58,994 nucleotides of DNA, taken from assembly GCA_944321145.1 (NCBI GenBank), contig CALUKF010000013.1, positions 1 through 58,994 of the forward strand. Reading direction: 5' to 3'. Position numbers and translations under genes: made by a program. Below the pieces are notes generated by a model. The model saw only the letters and a list, made by a program, of their open reading frames with translations. It made no database searches and was not told the origin of the DNA. This document shows positions 53,912-58,994 of the stretch, in pieces; within the stretch, counting starts at the first letter, position 1; every line of letters begins with the position of its first letter. The stretch is from an uncultured Odoribacter sp. (GTDB lineage: Bacteria > Bacteroidota > Bacteroidia > Bacteroidales > Marinifilaceae).

Positions 53912-56632
53912 ATGAAAAAGGCTATTGGGTTGTCAATTGGCGCGCTGGCGCTTATCGCTGTTATCGGTTTGGGCATTTGGTTCTTGAACGCGAGGAATGA
54001 AATGCAGACAGAAGACAAGAGTTTGTTTATTCCTTACAATTCAGCGTTCATTGTAACGGTGCATGCCCACCCGCAAGGACCTGCCAAGGTAATAGAGGCT
54101 TGGGAAAAGGAGCAGGTGAATTTCCAAGGCAAATTCTTGGCGGAAGTGGTGGACTCTTTGCGCTCCGGCGCATCGGCAGCTGCCTATCCTTATGTATTGG
54201 CTGCAAGGGTTGAGGGGAAAAGCGACGTGACATTCCTGTATGTCATCGACCAGGCAGAAGTTTGGTCGCGGGGCGAGATGGTTTCCTACCTGAACCGCAC
54301 CTTTGCCGGTGGCGAAGAAAAAATGCGGAAGTACGACCGTTATCGGATTTACGAACTCAACAAAGGGAAGGAACGGGTGTATTTCACCATTTGCGGCAGC
54401 ATTGTATTGGTCTCCGATTCTGACCTGTATATTGAGGATGGATTGAAGCAATTCGACCTGGAAGCCACGGGGCAGGAATCTTCCGGACGTTTCCGTGATG
54501 TCAGCAAATACTTCTCGACAGGGGCAGAGGTGAACATTTTGATGAACACGGAAATGTTCACAGAGTTACTGCCGCTGTATTTCCAAATGGAGAAATGGTT
54601 TCCCAATACAGACGTGCGTCCCTTTTTCAAGTGGGGCACTTTGGACGGGGATTTTGCCGAGGACGGCATTTCCCTGAACGGCTTTATGCACTACGACGGG
54701 CTGGATAAATCCTATTTCCGCACCTTGGCGGAACAAGAGCCCGGCGAAATCTCTGTAGACAAAGTGCTGCCCGGCAACCTTGTCTCTGTGGGGCTGCTGC
54801 ATCTCAACCGCCTGTCCGATTATTTCTCTGCCCTTGAAGACTACCGCTACAGCATCGGGCGTAAGGACAAAGTGAATGCCCGCAAACGGCAATATGCCAA
54901 AATGTTTGGCAAGGACTTTGAGCCGGAGCTGCGCGAATTGCTTTTGGGAGAATTTGCCTTGGCTGGCTTGCCGGCAAACAACGACAGACGCGAAGGGCTT
55001 GTCGTGGCAGCCTTGAAGTCAGGAAGCCTGGGCAAAGGATGGCTGGACAAACTGCTGGCGGATTATGCCACCCACTCCGGCAAGTCGCTCACGGACTACA
55101 CGCAGCATTATGCCCTTGATAATGAAAAGACATTTACATATTACGAATTTCCCGCATCGGATTTCCCGCAAATTTGTTGGGGTGAAATCTTCGGGGGGCT
55201 GGAGAGCCGTTATGCTTTTGTGGAAGGCAACTACTTGGTATTCGCTACATCGCGGGATGCCGTAGAAACCTTCCTCGAAGACTACGTGCATGGCAGCGTC
55301 CTGCGGGAAAGTGAATGGTATGCGGATTTGCGGGGCAAATTGGCAGGGAAATGCAACTTGGCATATTTCGCCTGTACCGATGAATTCCTCACTTCGCGCC
55401 GCTACCTGATGCAGGAAACGACACGGCAATTCGTCGCAAAACATGCCAAAACCCTCTCCCTCCTGCCCTCTTTTGCCTTCCAATGGTCGAATGAGGAACA
55501 GATGCTTTACCAGACGGTTTACCTCAGTTCCCTGCCCGTGCGGCGGACTGCCCGCCCGCATGTCCTTTGGCGCACCCGCCTGGAAGCGCCGGTGACCATG
55601 AAGCCGGTAGCCGTGGCCAACCACGTGACCGGCGAGCAAGAAATGTTCGTGCAGGACAGTGCGTGCCACGTTTACCTTATCAACGATGCAGGCAGGGTGC
55701 TCTGGACTTACCCTTTGGGCGAACCCATCAACAGTGAAGTCTATCAAGTGGATTTATATAAAAACGGGAAATTGCAATACCTTTTCTCCACGCCCTCCAA
55801 AATCTACCTGATTGACCGCAATGGCAATGCCGCCGGCAACTTCCCGCTGACGCTCCGGTCGAAATGCACGCAGGGCATTACCCTCTATGATTACGACGAC
55901 AACAAAGATTACCGCATATTTGTGCCGGCAGACGACCAACGGGTCTATCTCTACGACTTGAATGCCAAAATCGTACAAGGCTGGATGCCTGCCCGTACCG
56001 ACAAACCGCTGGTAACCCCCGTGCGCCATTTCCGCGTGGAGGGGAAAGACTACCTTGTCTTTGCCGACCGCTATCGTCTTTACATCCTTGACCGGCGCGG
56101 CAAAGAGCGCGTATCCGTCAATACGATATTCGACTTGCCGACCGCGACAGACATTATGATGGTACGTAAGGACGGCGCGCCCCGCCTTCTGCTCCCCGGC
56201 AAAGCAGGCACCCTCTACCTTGTTGCGCTTAACGGCAGGGTGGAAACTGTCAAGCTGGAGGGGGCTTCTGACCTTTCCTGCATGAACGTGGCGGACATCA
56301 ACCGCGACGGCGCGGACGAATGCCTCGTTTCCTCCGGCAACCGCCTGTCTGTATACGATTTGAAAGGTAACTTGCTTTGGGAGAAGACCTTTGAATTTTC
56401 AGACCTGGGCTACCCCTACGTCTATCGTTTTTCCGGTGCAGATTACCGGATTGGTTTGACCGCCGGCAGTGAACGGCAAATGCTCCTGCTCACAGCCCAA
56501 GGCGAGCTTTCCGAAGGCTTCCCCGTGGCAGGAGACTCGCCTTTCTCCATCGTCTTCACGGGGCGCGACGGCTTCTTCCTCTACGCCGGTGCCGACAACG
56601 GTTCGTTCATCAAATACAAAGTGCAGCGGTAA
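53912..56632 (+). CDS. membrane-anchored protein with C-terminal propeller-like repeats
   Basis: A 906-residue protein with one N-terminal membrane segment (IGALALIAVIGLGIWFL, residues about 7-23). Residues 30-560 are a large domain I do not name with certainty; DUF3352 is a possibility. The last 300 residues hold repeats with the pattern of a PQQ/WD-type beta-propeller (VYLINDAGRVLWTYPLGEP, IYLIDRNGNAAGNFPL, VYLYDLNAKIVQGW, LSVYDLKGNLLWE). It probably faces the periplasm and may act as a scaffold. Preferred start follows the promoter. Confidence 0.75.
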   Translation: MKKAIGLSIGALALIAVIGLGIWFLNARNEMQTEDKSLFIPYNSAFIVTVHAHPQGPAKVIEAWEKEQVNFQGKFLAEVVDSLRSGASAAAYPYVLAARVEGKSDVTFLYVIDQAEVWSRGEMVSYLNRTFAGGEEKMRKYDRYRIYELNKGKERVYFTICGSIVLVSDSDLYIEDGLKQFDLEATGQESSGRFRDVSKYFSTGAEVNILMNTEMFTELLPLYFQMEKWFPNTDVRPFFKWGTLDGDFAEDGISLNGFMHYDGLDKSYFRTLAEQEPGEISVDKVLPGNLVSVGLLHLNRLSDYFSALEDYRYSIGRKDKVNARKRQYAKMFGKDFEPELRELLLGEFALAGLPANNDRREGLVVAALKSGSLGKGWLDKLLADYATHSGKSLTDYTQHYALDNEKTFTYYEFPASDFPQICWGEIFGGLESRYAFVEGNYLVFATSRDAVETFLEDYVHGSVLRESEWYADLRGKLAGKCNLAYFACTDEFLTSRRYLMQETTRQFVAKHAKTLSLLPSFAFQWSNEEQMLYQTVYLSSLPVRRTARPHVLWRTRLEAPVTMKPVAVANHVTGEQEMFVQDSACHVYLINDAGRVLWTYPLGEPINSEVYQVDLYKNGKLQYLFSTPSKIYLIDRNGNAAGNFPLTLRSKCTQGITLYDYDDNKDYRIFVPADDQRVYLYDLNAKIVQGWMPARTDKPLVTPVRHFRVEGKDYLVFADRYRLYILDRRGKERVSVNTIFDLPTATDIMMVRKDGAPRLLLPGKAGTLYLVALNGRVETVKLEGASDLSCMNVADINRDGADECLVSSGNRLSVYDLKGNLLWEKTFEFSDLGYPYVYRFSGADYRIGLTAGSERQMLLLTAQGELSEGFPVAGDSPFSIVFTGRDGFFLYAGADNGSFIKYKVQR

Positions 56633-56647
56633 AGGACATACCGCTGC
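56623..56647 (+). terminator. possible terminator hairpin
   Basis: GCAGCGGT (56623-56630) and ACCGCTGC (56640-56647) form an 8-bp stem that includes the stop codon of the preceding gene. No T-run follows, so termination is uncertain. Confidence 0.35.
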
Positions 56648-56957
56648 CCGGCTTATCATTCCGGCGGGAATGCTTTGCCCCAGACGGTATTTCCATTCCA
56701 TCATCCATTGCGTTTATTCATAGTCTATTACAACCCAATTCCCGGTCTGTTCAGGTAACATCCCCCATTCTCCTCCGATTATTCTCCCTTCTTCCTTCGT
56801 TTGGAATTAGAGCAAGAAAGGCGCATCAAATCAAGTTTCACGCCAATGTCCTCCCAACAGGCTTTAAAGGGAGCGGGAGTTGGCAATAAGGCAAGTAGGT
56901 ATTTCCCGTTTAATGGTTTCAGCAGAGCAAATCAATGGGTTTACTCTGTTGAAATTT
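56648..56957. other. gene-free region between the anchored protein and Fic genes
   Basis: No gene is supported. About 56690-56800 is pyrimidine-rich with a weak 11-base periodicity (CCCCATTCTCC then TCCGATTATTC, 7 of 11). The rest has no feature I recognise. Confidence 0.4.
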
Positions 56958-57728
56958 TTATTGGAAATCCGGTGCGCCGAGTACGGACAAATACCTTTTT
57001 AATGAAGTTATTTCCGCCTCTATGACTAACTTTTGAAATGATGTGGGATTCGTGCGTGATGACTCCAAGGCATCGTAATATTCCCGACGGGTTTCATTAG
57101 AGCCTTTGAGATTGACAATGGTGTACCCATGTCGCAAGAGGTATAAATTCATCAACAGGCGGGACGTGCGCCCGTTGCCGTCGATGAACGGGTGTATGCT
57201 GACCAAGGTTTCATGCAGGTAGGCTGCAATCAAGACGGGATGGATGCCTTGGTTTTCCATTTCCTGGAAGTGAATCATGAAGTCTTCCATCTGCTTGTCT
57301 ATCAGATAAGGCTGGGGCGGTATGTGGGCGCTGCCAACGATTCGCACAGGGACGGAGCGGTAACGCCCGGCATTTTCCCGGTTGATGCCGTGCAGGATGA
57401 TAGCATGAATCTCCTTGATGGTGCGTTCGCTGATTTCCACGTTGCTTTGGGCAAATTCCCGAATATAATCGATTGCTTCGGCATGGTTAATGGCTTCCAG
57501 ATGCTCACGCATGGATTTCCCCGCAATGGTTATCCCCTCATTAACCACAAGCGCAGTTTCTTGCAACGTAAGCGTGTTGCCTTCGATGCGGTTGCTTTCG
57601 TAGGTATATTCCATATCGAAGGCATTCTCAATCTTTTCGAGTGCCTCGGCAGGAAGAGGGCGCATTGCTGCAAGGCGGGCTTTCAGCGCATCGCATTCTT
57701 GCAAAAGGCTTATTATTTCATTGTCCAT
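56958..57728 (-). CDS. Fic family protein with N-terminal inhibitory helix
   Basis: A 256-residue protein. The Fic motif HPFIDGNGR is at residues 179-187, intact, so AMP transfer to a target protein is expected. SNRIEGN at 45-51 fits the inhibitory (S/T)xxxE(G/N) helix of class II Fic proteins, in which Glu blocks ATP binding. A short C-terminal part follows (EYYDALESSRTNPTSFQKLV). No antitoxin gene is adjacent. The target is unknown. Confidence 0.92.
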   Translation of the reverse strand: MDNEIISLLQECDALKARLAAMRPLPAEALEKIENAFDMEYTYESNRIEGNTLTLQETALVVNEGITIAGKSMREHLEAINHAEAIDYIREFAQSNVEISERTIKEIHAIILHGINRENAGRYRSVPVRIVGSAHIPPQPYLIDKQMEDFMIHFQEMENQGIHPVLIAAYLHETLVSIHPFIDGNGRTSRLLMNLYLLRHGYTIVNLKGSNETRREYYDALESSRTNPTSFQKLVIEAEITSLKRYLSVLGAPDFQ

Positions 57729-57768
57729 AACCGATATATTCTAGAATTTAACGTGCTTAAAAACAAAA

Positions 57769-57801
57769 ATTGTCAACCACTTTCATGCTGTGATTGACAA
57801 T
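57769..57801 (-). terminator. terminator of the tRNA-Leu gene
   Basis: On minus, ATTGTCAATCAC (57801-57790) and GTGGTTGACAAT (57780-57769) form a 12-bp stem with one G:T-type change, followed by TTTTTGTTTTT. Confidence 0.7.
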
Positions 57802-57809
57802 CAAACCTG

Positions 57810-57894
57810 TACTCAGGGCGGGAATCGAACCCGCACGTCTTTAAGGGACACTGGATTTTGAGTCCAGCGCGTCTACCAATTCCGCCACCTGAGC
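57810..57894 (-). tRNA. tRNA-Leu (anticodon CAA)
   Basis: Minus strand, 85 bases. The acceptor stem is GCTCAGG with CCTGAGT. The anticodon arm is CTGGA-CTCAAAA-TCCAG, giving anticodon CAA for UUG codons. There is a long variable arm, as in leucine tRNAs, and the T arm is GCGGGTTCGATTCCCGC. The 3' CCA is not encoded. The gene stands alone with its own promoter and terminator. Confidence 0.97.
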
Positions 57895-57908
57895 GAAGAA
57901 CTCGGGTG

Positions 57909-57938
57909 CAAAGGTAGGGATTTTTCGATTACCTCCAA
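57909..57938 (-). promoter_or_regulatory. promoter of the tRNA-Leu gene
   Basis: On minus, TTG (57938-57936), a 19-base spacer and TACCTTTG (57916-57909), a full consensus match 15 bases before the tRNA. Confidence 0.75.
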
Positions 57939-58066
57939 AACAATCGGGCATTTTTTTCAAAATAATTTTCGGAGGCGGGGGAAAGCTGGTAAAATATAGG
58001 ATTTTGCGTACATTTGCATGCCGCCGGATGGCGGCGGAATGAATCATTTTAAAAACGTGGAACCGT

Positions 58067-58663
58067 ATGATTAAGAATGTGATATTCGATTTGGGAGGTG
58101 TTGTCGTGGACTGGAGTCCGGAAAGGCTGATGAGGATTTATCCCGGGGACAAGGCGTTGCCGGTGGCACTTTTCGAACGCGGCTTTTTCGAGCAGTATTG
58201 GACAGAATTTGACCGCGGACGGCTGAACCAAACGCAATTGGTGAAGGAAATGGCAACTTTCGCCGACAGGCATTATGCCGAATGTTGGGATTTCATGGAA
58301 TTCATTAAACATTCCTTGGACAACCTGCCTGCCACCTGCCAGCTGATTGAAGAATTGGCGGGGCGGGGATACCGCCTGTTTTGTCTGTCGAACATGTCGG
58401 AAGAGTATTACGACTATTTGAAAGACCGCCGCGTCTTTTCGTTCTTTGAAGGTCAGGTCATTTCGGCATTGGAAGGACTTATCAAACCGGACATTGCCAT
58501 TTTCCGCCTGATATCAGAACGTTACCATCTGGCACCTGCGGAGACGCTTTTCATCGACGACTTGGAGCGCAACATCCGCGCTGCCGGGGAGTGGGGATTC
58601 CGCACGGTGCATTTTGCCGACCGCGAGAAAGGCATTGCGGACATCCGTCAATTATTGGCATAA
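58067..58663 (+). CDS. HAD family hydrolase (YihX-like phosphatase)
   Basis: A 198-residue cytosolic protein. Motif I is VIFDLGGVVVDW with nucleophile Asp8, motif II FCLSNMS, motif III the Lys in GLIKPD and motif IV FIDDLERN. DLG in place of DxD is as in YihX-type glucose-1-phosphatases, though the substrate here is open. TACATTTG at 58009-58016 is a likely -7 element. Its last 12 bases overlap the end of the convergent MATE gene. Confidence 0.9.
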   Translation: MIKNVIFDLGGVVVDWSPERLMRIYPGDKALPVALFERGFFEQYWTEFDRGRLNQTQLVKEMATFADRHYAECWDFMEFIKHSLDNLPATCQLIEELAGRGYRLFCLSNMSEEYYDYLKDRRVFSFFEGQVISALEGLIKPDIAIFRLISERYHLAPAETLFIDDLERNIRAAGEWGFRTVHFADREKGIADIRQLLA

Positions 58664-58994
58664 ATTACCGGGGCGCATTTTATGCCGCAAGTCCCGGTAG
58701 TAGCGCAGGCAGAGCAAAGCGCCCGTAAGGGTCAGTCCGACGGGGTAGCCAATCCACACGCCCTGGATGCCCCAGTTGAGGACGAAGCCGCAGAGGTAGC
58801 AGACCGGCATGGCAATGACAATGTAGCCGATGAAGGAAATCACCGCCATGGAAGTGACGTCGCCAATGCCCCGGAGGGAATTGGCATAGGTGATTTGGAG
58901 GGAATCGCCAAATTGGTAAGCAACCAGGATGACTACCAGCGTGGAAACCATCTCGATGACCTCCGGTGAATCGGTGAAGAGCCATCCGATGATG
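58652..58994 (-). CDS. MATE family efflux transporter (partial, C-terminal end)
   Basis: A frame entering from the right edge gives at least 113 residues, starting IIGWLFTDSPEVIEM, then three or more membrane segments (VSTLVVILVAYQFGDSLQIT; AVISFIGYIVIAMPVCYLCG; LNWGIQGVWIGYPVGLTLTG). The pattern, including NSLRGIGD near the segment joint, fits the end of a NorM/DinF-type MATE exporter driven by an ion gradient. The N-terminal three quarters lie beyond the window. Confidence 0.85.
   Translation of the reverse strand, partial: IIGWLFTDSPEVIEMVSTLVVILVAYQFGDSLQITYANSLRGIGDVTSMAVISFIGYIVIAMPVCYLCGFVLNWGIQGVWIGYPVGLTLTGALLCLRYYRDLRHKMRPGNLCQ

Noticed and set aside
56801-57025. 74-codon frame on plus near the Fic gene
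   Set aside because: Partly antisense to the Fic gene, no ribosome site and no recognisable family.

Overview
The window looks like chromosome from a gut-type Bacteroidales bacterium (phylum Bacteroidota). The reasons are the SusC/SusD pair, an ECF sigma factor next to a FecR anti-sigma factor, many DUF families confined to this group (DUF3575, DUF5119, DUF6266, DUF4369), a FISUMP lipoprotein, and promoters of the Bacteroidota type (TTG, 19-20 bases, TAnnTTTG) in front of many genes. GC is slightly above one half by eye. A SusC with an STN domain next to FecR, TlpA-like and M16 proteins recalls Odoribacteraceae, but I cannot place the family from sequence alone.

Layout. 1-2.3 kb (minus): end of a fimbria-type operon (DUF3575, DUF5119 and the first codons of the next gene), with a long leader holding a possible small RNA and an alternating purine-pyrimidine tract. 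3.4-8.2 kb (minus): a housekeeping run of M23 peptidase, dxr, rseP, an AhpD-like protein and an endonuclease/phosphatase. 8.4-24.6 kb (plus): an M16 peptidase with its own promoter, then an apparent operon of ECF sigma factor, FecR, a second M16 peptidase, SusC with STN domain, SusD, an orphan lipoprotein, a FISUMP lipoprotein and a DUF4369-thioredoxin protein. Together these read as a regulated outer-membrane uptake system that probably handles peptides rather than glycans. A small convergent pair of tiny membrane proteins lies inside this block.

24.6-34.4 kb: a structured repeat region, an antitoxin gene with a broken toxin, a FucP-type sugar transporter, a CBM9-like protein, DUF308, prfC, a FlK-like thioesterase, uvrB and a protein of three thioredoxin-like domains. 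34.7-43.1 kb: MFS transporter, acyltransferase, Crp-family regulator, lipoprotein, and an EmrAB-TolC type export operon. 43.1-49 kb: twin DUF6266 genes, a second structured repeat region, rplS with a structured leader, a phosphosugar mutase and an AraC regulator. 48.3-59 kb: an RND efflux operon divergent from AraC, a large anchored protein, a Fic protein, tRNA-Leu(CAA), a HAD phosphatase and a MATE transporter cut by the right edge.

The least explained signals are (a) intergenic arrays built on an 11-bp period but with different unit sequences at separate places (about 3.0-3.3, 24.7-24.9 and 44.5-44.7 kb), (b) a two-hairpin intergenic element present twice in the M16/SusCD operon with one compensatory base-pair change, and (c) a promoter followed about 90 bases later by a terminator upstream of the fimbria-type operon. 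No CRISPR array, rRNA, complete insertion sequence or prophage was seen.
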